Source: Pocillopora verrucosa
Lineage: Eukaryota > Cnidaria > Anthozoa > Scleractinia > Pocilloporidae
Length of the DNA: 64,000 bases
Direction: 5' to 3'
Assembly: GCF_036669915.1 (NCBI RefSeq)
Contig: NC_089318.1
Location: forward strand, 7,431,849 to 7,495,848
The notes below the pieces were generated by a model. That model searched no databases. It worked only from the letters and a program-made list of their open reading frames with translations, and was not told where the DNA came from. Below, piece after piece: positions 10,624-22,304 of this stretch; position 1 is the stretch's first letter; every line of letters begins with the position of its first letter. Made by a program: the position numbers and the translations under genes.

Positions 10624-10863
10624 ATTTAGTGTTAACTACTGAGCTGTTCATTGGTGGGAATATGGTGACGATATTCCCACCAATGGCGTAGCTTCACTTG
10701 CATATAAACCCACACACAACCCACAATTCCTCCAATCGCTCTGACGAAGAGCTAATGCTCGAAACGTCAGCTTTTTTACCCTTTATGGTGGCTAATTTAC
10801 GTTTTCAACTCAATTGTTAACTCTGCAGCACCACAGTTTCCTCAGAAACTTACCCCCTTTATT
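10624..10863 (+). mobile_element. Penelope-like fragment with hammerhead-like motif, 13-bp target duplication
   Basis: A 240-bp insert is flanked by perfect direct repeats CATGTACAATGTA at 10611-10623 and 10864-10876. The repeat copies at 42160 and 55980 have a single CATGTAC-type site and no insert. The insert holds a 14-bp-arm hairpin (10650-10684) and, at 10738-10771, a hammerhead-like core. The sequence after the core resembles the terminal repeats of Penelope-like elements that I recall from cnidarians. No reverse transcriptase is present, so it is a fragment or non-autonomous copy. Confidence 0.65.
10738..10771 (+). ncRNA. Minimal hammerhead-ribozyme-like motif
   Basis: The core reads CTGACGA (10741-10747, fitting CUGANGA), a stem II GAGC-TAAT-GCTC (10749-10760), GAAA (10761-10764) and GTC (10766-10768). 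A 3-bp stem I is available (GCT 10738-10740 with AGC 10769-10771). Stem III is reduced to almost nothing, as reported for the minimalist hammerheads of Penelope-like elements, which are thought to act as dimers. One unpaired A (10748) precedes stem II. Activity cannot be judged from sequence. Confidence 0.55.
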
Positions 10864-11166
10864 CATGTACAATGTAGCCATTCAGAATATGGAGTTACCG
10901 TGTTTTTGGACCGAAATCTGGCAGCTCTTGTTCAATAGAGAACAATACGAGTCAGAATAGGATTATGATTTTGCATGTTCACCCCCGAGTTAATTAGTCT
11001 TTTGGTTACATTAACAGCAAACTGGTGTATGACTGTAGATGTCACTCATAGAATTTACAAAATTACAAAAGATTTTATTAGGGTTTGTGCAGAATTTCGA
11101 CATTGGTTTAACTAAGACGGCAGTTTGAATCTCTCCTCTTGTCTATTTCCCGAGAGTGTATGTCAT
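10826..11166. repeat. Inverted-repeat arm R (pair of 1-345)
   Basis: Near-identical reverse complement of 1-345, including about 175 bp that lies outside the Harbinger terminus (terminus at about 10978-10991). Together the two arms bracket the whole gene A unit in inverted orientation. Confidence 0.8.
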
Positions 11167-11169
11167 ACA

Positions 11170-11327
11170 TATATGTTATTTGCCGGCTGGGAGGTCCGTA
11201 TGGTGAAAAACTGTGACCGAGGTCTTGAAAATACTGCCCGAGGCCGTAGGCCGAGGGCAGAATTTTCAAGACCGAGGTCACAGTTTTTCACCATACGGAC
11301 CGACCCTTAGCCGGTAAATAACATATT
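11170..11327. repeat. Foldback palindrome, about 160 bp
   Basis: The arms of about 70 bp each (left TATGTTATTTGCCGGC, right GCCGGTAAATAACATA at the tips) pair almost perfectly around a short GC-rich centre (near 11239-11255, GAGGCCGTAGGCCGAG). No coding potential. It is likely a foldback or MITE-type element; a related degraded copy may lie near 12330-12480. Confidence 0.8.
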
Positions 11328-12955
11328 TATTGTTTTTAAACTTGACGAAATTCTTTCCGAAAGAACCCGAATAATATTTATAGCCGTAAATACGGCAAGA
11401 TCTTCCATAAACTGAACAATTTTTGAGTGAGTAAATGGTAGTTAAAATAGAGGTGATGCAAATTTAAGAGAGATGCCTCAGCGAAACATTTTCATTTCCG
11501 TAACGATAAAGGTGATTTAAAAGGCTTCCAAACAAACTTTGAAACATTATTTTTACAAGTATCTGTCACAATCTGACACCTGTCAATTAGAGAGCGCGCA
11601 AGAAAAAAAAAAGCGTAGGAACATTTGAAAACCAACAGAACTAGTTTGGCAAGGACTGTCACGACAATATTTTCTTCAAAATCAGTCAATGATCTAACGG
11701 AAAGTATTATTCACTCTCATCGACCATTCATTCATGTACGAAGATTTACCTCTGTTCATTAAGTAAACGGCGAGGAAAGTAATTGTGAGTAAATTCAATT
11801 TTTTTATTTTGAAGTTGTGAGAGTTTGCTCGTTTGTTTCCTGTAATGGCGTGTTTAACTCTGATCTTTCCTTCACAAAAACTAAATTCGAACGGCACACT
11901 CCAACGAGACACAAGGGAATTTAATGCGGCCTTTTCTCAAAAAATTCCTTCAATTTCTGTTGTGCAATTTAAGGTACAAATGTCCAAATTGAACGGAATT
12001 GGAAAGACTCACCGGGAGCGTATATTTGTTGTAGAACTTAAATTAAAACTTCGCTCGCTTCTTTTTTACTATGAACAAATTGCTCGGGAAAATTCAGATT
12101 TTAAATGAATGAAAGTTCCATCGTTCAGTTTAACTGTAACCAAATACCTCACGTTTCAACTTTCTGGGTACTTTTTGTGAACGATTAAAATTAATTGCAG
12201 ACGGTTATTAGGCCGCTTGTCAACCAACGTAATGACAATATTGTTTATACAAATTCATTCTGAAACCAATATTTTTCTGTCAACCAAAGTGATTTGATAG
12301 AGATAAAAAAGAGGATTCATAAGTTATTTATCGGCTTGAGGTAGTGACCGACGTGTTTGCTTAAAAATACTGCCCAGCTGGAAAACGAGGTATATTTATG
12401 AAAAATGACAACGAAAGTACTCGGCGACTCACGAAAGCGTTACCGTGGCCCGTGGGCAGAGATAGGAAAATACTGACCGGGTAAAGAACCAATCAGATTG
12501 CAAGATTCGTTACCGTGCCCTCTAAAAAAACAATAAAACACCTTCTTCTATCACGGGGTGTTTTTACCAACACACAAAACAGGAACAAATTACACTTGAA
12601 GAAAGCCCAGGAGGGCGATCAGTGAGCAATGTCGTAAAAGGATATGTGACAAGATCCACAGTGTTTTGTCTTTCCAACTACATAACGGAAAAAATGGCGT
12701 TAAATATCAATGCCGTTAATCTTAACTTGCACCAACTTCAGTCAATACATATCAAAGAAAGTCTTCATTAAAAGTGCTCTACCAGAGAACACATGTCCCC
12801 GAGTTGATTTGATCCAAGCAATACAAACGACTAAGGTCTCAGTTGCTTTTAAGACTACAATTACTATAGAAATTCATGGTCATTATTACATTGTCACCGC
12901 TAAAATGCAAAAATGAAATGCGAGTCTAAGTTAAAAGGTTTCATTCCAATGATTA
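11328..12955. other. Gene-poor stretch
   Basis: No gene recognised. Short open stretches (for example 11833-12108) show no family motif and no repeated counterpart in the window. A GC-richer block at 12330-12500 resembles the palindrome at 11170 in parts. Confidence 0.4.
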
Positions 12956-13575
12956 CTAGCACGTTGAATTAAGCTTTGAAAACGAGAACTATCTCAGATA
13001 CATAGAGATGATTCCTTGGAAAGTGCGTACGAACGATTTTTATTCACCGGTTGCGATAAACCATAAAAAAAACCAGTGAGCGCAGCGAACAAAAAAGTTT
13101 TTTGATGAATCGCGTTTTCCATGAAATGAAGTTTTTATTTCATTTATACTTAGATTTTTTCTCAATGAACAAAAAATTTCAAAGATTGGAAGTAAACGAC
13201 TTTTAAACGAAGAATGTGAAAAAGACGATTTTATCGAGCTTTTGACTTTTAAATTGTAAGCGTATTATCTATGGAACGCATGAATAGTGAAAGTCAAAGT
13301 AAAAGTGTTTGTGGAAAGACCGCCTAAAAAAACGCAAAATTCAACTATTAAAATATGGATTCTGAGTATTTAAGGTTGCCCTCTTTTGATAAAGAGTCAG
13401 TGTAACTATCTGAAATGTTAAACGTTTAGTTCAAGTTCAACCCCTAAGGTGGACCGCAATTGAAATCATACATATGTTGTCAATGTTTGTTCTTAGCCTT
13501 GCTCCAATGGTTTCTCAGAGTCGTATTTTGTTGGCTGAGTTTCCTTTTTTAAGAAGAAAATGAATCCACAAAAAG

Positions 13576-13818
13576 TTACACGTCATATTTAGCTCCAAAC
13601 CAGTGCTGGGTTGTGGAAGCAGTTGAGAACAAGCAACTGTGATCCTGATTTATATCGTTGCAGCTATACTCTCCGAAATTGTCTTCCTTGTTGATGAGTC
13701 CTCCTGGTCTTCTATCAAATTTAAATCCCCTCTCAATGCTATTGTAACTCCATATGTGCCAGGATGCCTCCTCTGACATTTCCAATTTTTCCTTGCTCTT
13801 CAATATCACTAAAAGCAA
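13576..13818 (-). pseudogene. C-terminal FReD-like fragment downstream of gene B
   Basis: The frame encodes the last part of the family's fibrinogen-like region: SWHIWSYNSIERG, then GGLINKEDNFGEY and the normal family ending TTQHWFGAKYDV. It lacks signal peptide, PAN, EGF and the first two thirds of the fibrinogen-like region. The same fragment sits downstream of genes C (41198-41404) and D (55258-55450), so it is part of the duplicated unit. Unlike those copies, this one keeps the terminal WFGAK codons. It may be a terminal exon of a lost gene; I see no credible upstream exons. Confidence 0.65.
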
Positions 13819-14874
13819 TTAAACTGGAAGAGACCAGAAACAATGAAAAGAGCTCGCCATGATTTGTTTTTCATCAAGAAAAATCAATACTTACAGCTGG
13901 GTGTCAAAACTTGTTGTCTCCACAATTAGAAGAGTTAAAAATTGACCACCGTATTTTCAAACGTTTCCAAGGAGGAGTTGAGTGTGATTCAGTTGAATAG
14001 CCCTTTTTTTCTTTTAGTCCTTCACAGAAGTGTCTTAATAGCTAAAAAAAGGAGTTTCACCTTTTTTTTTTCTTTTTTCTTTTTTCTTTCTTTTTTTTTT
14101 TTTACATTTGTGGGAGGATGTACGTCGCAATGTGTCTTTTAATTATCTTTGGAAGAGTGATCACAAACAAATCAAGTAATTTAACAACAAGTAGCGGTAG
14201 ACACCAGCGACAGACAAAGGAGATCGCTAATACCTTTTAATCTTTCAACTGTCTTTCATTCAGAAAAATAGATACTTACAGCTGGGTGTCAAAACTCCTT
14301 GTCTCCCTATTGAAAGGAATGAAATAAACCACAGTTTCCTTCGTTTCCATAGAGGAATTGACTTTGTTACAGGTAAAAGATGTAGTTAAAAAATTAACAT
14401 GAATTATGAATGATGGTCGATCCGGCTCCAGCTCTATATTTTTGGCTGAGCTCTTTGTAAAGGGATCCACAAAAGCAAAGGTTCAAAAACTGAGAAACAG
14501 TCCAATTGGAAATTACCTCACTCAACCCTCCTTACTTTTGTATCTGCCGCCTTTGATGATATTTCAATTGAGTTTCTTTTAAGTTATTCGTACATTAAAG
14601 GAGCTGACTGTTTACAATGACTTTTTAAAAAAAGTATTAGCATGCAAAGAGAAAAATAGAAAACAATTTAAGGATACGGTGCAGAAACACTAAAATTTAG
14701 TTTACACCACGCACAAAACTAATGTCCCTGGTTGGCACAGTGTCGTTTCTCAAAAAGCGCTTCATCTTCATCCCTTGAGCCTCCATCATGCTGTTTAATA
14801 TAGTCAAGTTTCGCTCATAGCATAATTCTTCAAAATTTGCCAAACAAAGCGACGTTTACGGCCAAATTGGATCG
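13819..14874 (-). repeat. Unit spacer, gene B side (matches 40140-41180 and 54270-55250)
   Basis: A non-coding segment conserved in all three B/C/D units and partly at 46840-47530. It contains a T-rich run (14060-14104). Near 14700-14800 on the minus strand lies a short open piece reading KRFLRNDTVPTRD, which may be the end of the THAP-like domain called next. Confidence 0.6.
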
Positions 14875-15063
14875 TTAAGATCGTTTCTTTGTCTGCGGAC
14901 AAATTTCACCCATTTTCCTCTTACAGTCGGGATCGTTCGGGAACTGAAACATTCTATGCCCGGTGCCGGAACGATCTATTCTGACAGTTTTGCTGGTCAG
15001 AGCCGGGGCACCAGCGACACAATATCGCCCTCGTTGTCGCGTATCTTTCATACTATTCGCCAT
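14875..15063 (-). pseudogene. THAP-domain-like exon fragment, unit B
   Basis: The frame reads MANSMKDTRQRGRYCVAG, then HRMFQFPNDPDCKRKMGEIC, and stops. The order (Met, basic stretch, CVAG, a spacer and a FPNDP-type motif) resembles the first half of a THAP C2CH zinc finger, and a piece resembling the AVPT end lies about 90-190 bp downstream. The second expected Cys is not evident and stops intervene, so a functional THAP protein is unlikely. Copies occur at 39960-40135 (start lost, in-frame stop) and 53773-53961 (CVAG changed to YVAG). Confidence 0.45.
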
Positions 15064-16448
15064 ACTGAATTCGATTTAATGTCACCAAAGTGACGTCAGT
15101 GGTTTTTGGTCAAATGGTACTTTGGCTACGCAATTCGAATACCATTTTTTAGGGGAAAATGGCATAACTTTAAAAGCTTTCAAAATTGTCAATTTTATCA
15201 TTGAACGTTTCAAACTTCGGAAACGTAGATTTCAAATAATAAACTTTATAACTACAATATACCTTCATGGTCACTTGGATTTGTATTTAATAATGTATTG
15301 ACAGCGCGTCCAACAGTGTAATGTCGCTGTAAATCCACAAGCTTAAAGTAAAAGTTTGGAATTCGACTTTGAAAAAGACGAACACAAGTTCGTAACATTA
15401 CGATGAGCAACAATCGTTCACAACTAATATGATAATATAATAAGATGATGTCTCACATTATGTACAACAATACCTGGTGCTTCTCTTGACAAACACCTGC
15501 TCCAACTACTATACTTACTTCATCTCCTACATTTTTAACATTTCAAAAATTGTTTTATGAACAAATTTGCAATGTTATAAAGTAAGCAGTGATCCTAACG
15601 AAGCACTTAAGTACCTTAGTCCTTGTGAAAGTGAGGCTGTCGAGGGCTTCTCGCAGTTATGTATCGAGTCCCTAATATGAAAATCAAGCAAAGCTGTACA
15701 TATTTATCACTTAGGAGAAATTACTAACATCTCCCTGCCACTAAGTAAATACCATTTCTCCTCACTGTACGGAATTTTTAAAGCGAAATCAAGAAACCTA
15801 AACTTAAAGCTTGGTTTTACTAATGATCAAACTAACGAAGCCGAAGCTAATTTTCAATTATCAGTAAATAGAAAACGGTTGATTGACCGAGTCAAGAAAA
15901 TGTCACCTTACGACGACAAAACATGTCATAATTAGATTAATAGCATACGGAGGTATTTAAACATCTCTGAATCTAAACACAAGCATTTCAACTTACGCTT
16001 AGTAACTTGCTTGAAAAGAATTTGCATAAATCAACTGATGGTGAGCCCTGAATGCGTTTTCATGCACGAATATGAAAAAAGCCAATTTTATCGACCTTTG
16101 ACTTTTAGGATGTAGGTGTACTATCTATTGAACATTACATGAAAAGATGAAAGTGCAAGTAAAAAGTGTTTGTAGAGAGGCCACCTACTTACTTCAACTA
16201 TTGAAATATAGACGCTGGGTACCTAAGGTTGCTTATGACGTCGCTCTTGTGCACGTCTGCATTCTATTGTAATAAAGAGTCGGTGTAACTATCTGAAATA
16301 TTAAACGTTTAGTTAAAGTTCAACTCCTAATTGGACCAAACTTGGAGGCACATGATGTCATTGTTAGTTCTTAGCCTTGCTCCGATGTTTTCTTGCATTC
16401 AGTTGGCTGTGTTTCCTTTTCTGAGAAAGGAAATGCATTCGCAAAAAG
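15064..16448. repeat. Unit spacer of gene B with decayed copy of antisense ORF U
   Basis: Plus-strand positions about 15580-15940 are homologous to the open minus-strand ORF at 52472-52819, but carry a stop (CTAATATGA context) and a 15-nt insertion also seen in unit C. The remainder matches 38920-39950 in inverted orientation. Confidence 0.6.
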
Positions 16449-18200
16449 TTACACGTCACATTTAGCTCCAAACCAATGCTGCGTTGTAGAAGCAGGAGAA
16501 AACGAGCAGCGGTGATCCGGATTTATATACTTGTTGTGAAATTTTCCGAAATTTTTTTCATCGGGGACTCCACCTGGTTTTCCATTAAATTCACATCCGA
16601 ATTGTGTGCTATTGTAACTCCTTATGTGCCAGGACACATCTTCCTGCTGTTTTGTGAGGGCGGTGCAATTAGAACAATTGATTCCTCGGATATTGACATA
16701 TTCGTACATCTGGCAGGTGTTCCAGGTACCAAAAATGTCATGACCTGCCAGCTTAGCGCGTGCGTAGTCCGTATACTGCAGACCATCCGTAGAAAAGTTA
16801 CAAGTTGCTCTCAGATGTGTGGAGTGATTAGCAAGATACTGCATCTGTGATAAGGATAGTCGGAACTCGTTCCAATTAACTTCCCCCACTTTAATATCAA
16901 TCTCAAAGTTTTTGCCAAACCCAGTATAATTGAAGGCATTTCTCTTGGACAAGGATAACGATTGTATTAACGTCCATACAAAGTCAGGTTCAGACTGCAA
17001 GTCACAGTAAACAGAAAACCGTTCATTGCTTGAATCGTAGATGTCGTATTTTCCTGATGTCGAGGCACCGTTCTTAGCTATGTCTTTGCAGCTTCTCAGA
17101 TGTTTCATCTTCTCACACCGCTGACCAGAGTATGTGTTAGGACAGGTACAGTTAAACCTGGTGCTATGAGTGTCACAAATCTCCTGACATACTCCTCCAT
17201 TGAGACAAGGATTGGTGCGGCAGCATCTGTTGATGCAATGATGCTTCTCTGGTGCGTATTTGCCTCCACCCTACAGCAACATTCAAAAGATGTTTTAGCT
17301 CAGCATGCTCATAGAATTGGGTTGGCATATACTTTTTAGCACCCATCGAAAAATCTCACCGGAATCTGATCGAATCGATAACAAACAGTGCGAGCAAAGT
17401 ACGTGTGCGTACAACACAACGGGGTGCCAGAATGGAGATGAAATTTCCATTGCAAAGTAGATTTGAAATGCAGTAATACAGCGATGGGTAAGCCGATGAT
17501 GTCTTTATGAAATTTGTAGTCATGTCTGTCCTGCCGTTCCCTTCGCATTACGACATGGCCGTTAAGAAAATAGTTTGTGAGAAAGGGAACGGATCCAATC
17601 CTTTCTCAGCCAAATCAGTTTGTTTTGGTTTTGTCTAGACCAATCATATCGCAGACAAAACGGCATGCACAAAATTGTCTTTGGCTCGGACTGACATATA
17701 ACACATCTTTTTTTTAAGGAGTACTGCAAAACTTGATCGTGTGGAAATACTTATTTTATTTACGAACTTGAACATCTTGGGATATTTACTTTGTTTACGG
17801 AAGTTGATAAATAAACGAGTAAGGAATTAAATAAATAATCTTATCTCACCTTCACCGTGTAGCTTCTCACCAAATCATAATAATTTCCCCCTTGCCTCCA
17901 TTTCATCGCCGCTGGCTCCATGTCTTTGTTAGCGTCGTTGAGCTCACAATTGTTTTCTTTGGACAGAGAGAAATAATTCATGGATACACACAAGCAGTCA
18001 TCTTTGCACTTCAAGTAACACTCAATGGCGTTTGGAACTGTCAATCTTTCAAACACGTGACCCTCCAGAATTTGGTTATGGATGACATCGCGATCGATAG
18101 CAAACTTAAAGTTTTGACAAGTAACTTTTTCCTGTGCCTCAGTGGAGAGGGTCAAACTGAATACAAACAGCACGACTTGGAGATATTGTACGATGCCCAT
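16449..18200 (-). CDS. Gene B: secreted PAN/EGF/fibrinogen-like protein (USOMP-5-like)
   Basis: Two exons: 18200-17850 (117 codons, signal peptide and PAN) and 17270-16449 (274 codons with stop). The donor is AAG|GTGAG, the acceptor CTGTAG|GGTGG, both phase 0, intron 579 bp; the product is 390 aa. The signal peptide is about residues 1-23 (MGIVQYLQVVLFVFSLTLST). PAN begins TCQNFKF and carries six Cys. The EGF-like part has nine Cys (CINRCCRTNPCLNGGVCQEIC ...). The fibrinogen-like part runs from SCKDIAKNGASTSGKYDIY to WFGAKCDV, with sequons NHS, NFS, NCS and NCT. I chose the MGIV start because it gives a signal peptide and is conserved in B, C and D; an in-frame upstream Met lies at 18326. It lacks one Lys codon after the EGF relative to C and D. 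Intact; the function is inferred. Confidence 0.88.
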
Positions 18201-21200
18201 AGCAATAGCACTATTGATGTGAAGAAAAAAATATACATGATTATTTAATCTGGGGTAATCTGGAACGAAATAAATAGATATTTGGGTTTCTTGCTTAAAA
18301 GCGACCAACATTGATGGATTTTTCAAAATTAACTATGAAATTATTTTCCTTAAAGCATGAACCGTAACATTTATCTTAATTGCAACGGAAAGAAAATAAT
18401 CGTTAGCAGTAAAATTGCCAAAATTTTAGTCGTTAGCCGTAAGAGCCATTACCATATGGAGACCTTCTGAGTCAGTAAACGTTTTGAAAGACTGAAAAGA
18501 ATTTATTCGTCTCGCTGGGAAGTCGATCTTCACTACAGAATCACTAATTTGCGGACCGGGCAAACATTCAAGCCCAAACGAAATTGCTCCTCGACGGTTT
18601 CTGTTAGGAATACTCTTCAAAAGGAGCAGCAAACGTTCCCTGCAGTTTAGCCTAAGCTGAACACAGTTTATAAAGAATTGATTGTCAGCTCAAATGCTAA
18701 GCTGATTTCTCTTCATTGCTCAGGTTGAAATGGAGGGAGATATATTTGCCAATGGAACTGATATAAAAAAATACAAAAGTATGTCGGTTCCAGTTGGTTG
18801 AATACAAAGCTAAATGTCGAAGTATATCAAATCTCAGTGAAACAGCCGCTGCGATGAGCCAAAATTTTAATCGTTAGCCGTAAGAGCCATTACCATGGTG
18901 AGACCTTCTTCTAAGTCAGTAAACGTTTTAGAAGACAGGAAAGAGTGTAGTTGTCTCGCTGTACAGAATCACCAATTTGCCGGAATCCGAAAATATGTTA
19001 GACAAAAACTTAAGCACAAAAGAAATTGCTCCTGAACAGTTTATGTTAGGAATGCTCCACAAAATAAGCTGTAAAAATGCACGGCAGTTTAGCTTAAGCT
19101 AAACACTCAGTTTAAATACCAAGCTGATTTCTCTTCACTGCGTAGGTTGCAATAAAGGGAGATATTCTGGACTATTCAGTCTTGATTTCATTTTAAGATT
19201 GGCAAATGGAATTGATATGAAAAATAAACGAACCAGTTTCAATTGCTCTACTGCAGTAATTGCCGATTAAAAGTATGTCGGTTACAATTAGTTGAATGCA
19301 AAGCTAAGGCCGAAGTATGTCAAATCTCAGTTAAACAGCCGCTGCGATGAACGTTATCAAAAAGTGTTTCATGATAGCATGTTTCTGTTTGACGTTCATG
19401 TATTAAAAAAAATCGCCTAAGTTTGAGGAGTTTTTCTTGAAATGTAAAACTTTCAAGACTTTCGTGTGTGACGGTTAATTAAGAAAAAGCGTTTGAAATT
19501 AAGGAGAGATGTCAGAAGGTTTTGTGTTACAAAACCACAAAAAGAGAAACTCTACCTACCATCAATTGTTGAAAGATCCTTTTTAAACAATGCACTTGAT
19601 GAGTATGTATCCTCGACGGAATATTCTCAAAGAATGATTTGCAATGTATTTTTCCTACATTAATATTTAAAGCGGATCGCAATTTACTGTTTACCACAAT
19701 ATTTGAAACATTGATGAACGTATTAATGTAAGCTTTCTTTCCATCGGCGAATGAAAATATGTCAAGTCTTGCCACACCTGCTAATGGCTCAAACTTATGG
19801 CTGGTTTCTTTTCTAGTTTTAAGAAAAAGTATCAAGTACACACCAGTCGGCTACAAATCAAACAAACCTAACAAACTCTTATAATATCCGTAGACTTAAA
19901 AAAGCACTTAAACTTGAGTAAGCAAAATAACCATTTATACTCACTGGAAAGTTCTCTCTGTAGGGGCAGTTAATAATTATTTACCAAAGTAGAGGTGGAT
20001 ATTGATGGAGATTATCTCTATCATTTTCACCGACACTCACCCCAGGTAAACAATTATTTTAGTATATGCCTGACAGAAAAAAAACAAAGTTATTTATTTC
20101 AGTCAATAAACTGAAGAGGAGTTTGAAATTAAACTCTCGACGTGATATTTGTCTCTACGGCTGAGTGGAGCTGATTTATCACTTCCTAGCTAGCCATTCA
20201 ACGTGTACGAAAAGCACTATTTACCCGTGTGGGGAAAACTAAAATGAATTACTTACGTCATGACTACAGCCTTATAGGATGTTTTAAAAGAGAATCGCAA
20301 TGTTTTTCAAAATATTATGAGCTCTCGTCGTGTTCCATTGGGGAACATTTAGCAACCCTTTGTTTCGGTGACTATTGATGTTAAATGTTTCCAAAATTGT
20401 AATTTTTGAGCTAAATTTTGAATTGGTCGATTTCAGCTCCGTTTTTCGAAGAAAAATAAATTTTGAGCCTTATTCGGAGAAATGAAGAGCGTATTCTTTT
20501 TTTACAAGTAACGAAGAAGAACTACGTACATAAACGTGCTGGAAATTAAAAGCCTAGAATTTACTATAGCCTGTTTTATTTGGTTTTAATGATAAAATAG
20601 ATAATGTTTTTTATAGAGTAGGTCACTTCAGGATACTATTCGAATAACTAAATGTGTTATTAATAAACTTTGGTCCAGACTAAACAAATCAAGGTAACTG
20701 TACAAAACATGGTGTTCTTCGAAGAAATATCCCTATGCAAGCCACCTTTACAAAGACCAAGCAAAAGTTTACATAAATGCAAAGCTAGATATTCGTAATA
20801 TTATGAAAATATGTTCATCTTGTATGGGTTTTTGTTTTTATGGCATTTGAAGTTCTTCAAATGCAGACTGTACTGTTGTGCCTTTTATTATTGAAATGCC
20901 AGCTGCCGTGTTCCCACAGAAATCAAAACAAACTGCGCCTCGTAAATTTTCAAATAACCAAGATTCATGCAGCAATTGCCTAGAGACACACAGGTGAAAA
21001 TGAGGTTTTGAAAGACTCACCGGGGAAAAACAAGGCTAAAAACCTTTTCGAAGAAATGCTTGCTAATAATTGTTCAAATTTTGCTGTTGGTCGGCCTCAT
21101 TCTTTTTCTCTGGTTTTTAGCGTCTACTTTTTGCCTTCTGAGGTATAATCATGATGCAGTAAATAACTTTTAATCGATACAAGGCAAATGCACCCTAAAT

Positions 21201-21700
21201 TAAATAAGAGAAAATATATTCATTAATAGGTAGCCATTCCATGCAGTATTCGTCTTGGGAATAATACTTCCGTTCGAGAGACTGTCTATTCATTGTATTG
21301 TAAGTGAATTTGACGTTTCCTACGGCCTGGACAAGGAGCCTCCTTCTCCATCCCATAATGTTCTCTTGTTATTTATCAAAACTTTTCCTCTCAATTTTTA
21401 AATTTTTACGGATAAATGGAAATGTCGTGGATTTGCCAAAACCTAGAACATCATCCGAACTTCATAAGCTATTATCACTTTTCATTTCAGCTTTTGAAAC
21501 ATGTATGGGTAGCACATGCCTCGTAATGAAAAATTTACATATTTATCTCTAGCATCCGTTAATATTAAAAACACGCAAATATGACCAAGAAGACTATCTC
21601 TTGAAATCAAATGGAACGTGGTGTCTTCAGGGGAAGTTAATGGTAACCAAACCAACTTTATTGTCTGGTCTGAGAAAATTAAATATTTATGTTCATAAGA
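18201..21700 (-). repeat. Upstream flank of gene B, inverted copy of right-arm sequence
   Basis: 18201-18790 matches 36540-37157 and 18840-21720 matches 30960-33370, all inverted. Short open stretches (19527-19841, 20838-21020) have partial counterparts at 32585-32842 and 31600-31730, with similar length and mostly conservative changes. I do not recognise a protein. They may be conserved only because the duplication is young. Confidence 0.65.
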
Positions 21701-21715
21701 GGAGTGGAAAAAGAA

Positions 21716-22304
21716 TCTCCTGATAAACCCCTCCATTGAGACAAGGATTAGAGAGGCAGCATCCATTAACATAGCAATCCTCTTTCGCGCTGAATTTATC
21801 TCCACCCTACAGGAACATAACAGGTTGCTCACATAACTTTTTTAGAAACTGTTTTGAAGGAGTACTGGAACACTTGAACAGCCTGGGATACTTACTTCAT
21901 TTACGAAAGTTCATAAATAAATGAATAAGGAATTAAATGAACAATGTTATCTCACCTTCACCGTGTAGCTTCTCACCAAATCATAATAATTTCACCCTTA
22001 CCTCCATTTCATTGCCACTGGCTCCATGTCTTCGTCAGCGACGTTAAGCTTACAATTATTTTCTATGGAGTGAGGGAAACAGTCTATGGATACACACAGG
22101 CAGTCATCTCTGCACTTCACGTGACACTGGGTGGCGCTGTGGGCTGTCAATCATTGAAACACGTGACCCTCAAGAATGTGGTAAGGGACGACATCGTCAT
22201 CGATTGCAGACTTGAAGATTTGAGAATTTACTGCTTTTTAAGGCACAGTGGAGAAGGTAATTTAATACAAACAGCATGACTTGGAGATATTGTAAGATGC
22301 CCAT
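21716..22304 (-). pseudogene. Gene F: degenerate PAN/EGF/FReD paralogue
   Basis: Exon 1 (22304-21956) begins MGILQYLQVMLFV like the B/C/D signal peptides, but a frameshift after about codon 15, a TGA in the HVFQ.L segment and a TAA just after MKWR destroy the frame. It keeps the GTGAG donor. Only the first 90 bp of exon 2 remain (21806-21716), starting GGDKF with VNGCCLSNPCLNGGV, then the match ends. The right arm of the inverted duplication has no counterpart of this exon, so it was either lost there or gained here. Confidence 0.75.

Noticed and set aside
16476-16850. Antisense frames inside exon 2 (also 38518-38742, 51566-51940)
   Set aside because: Exact opposites of the fibrinogen-like coding region with no independent support.
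17892-18248. Long open frames antisense to every PAN exon (also 4309-4599, 21944-22279, 37092-37466, 50226-50630, 58613-59029)
   Set aside because: They lie exactly opposite the conserved PAN exon and remain open even in the pseudogene copy F, so they are shadows of its codon composition.
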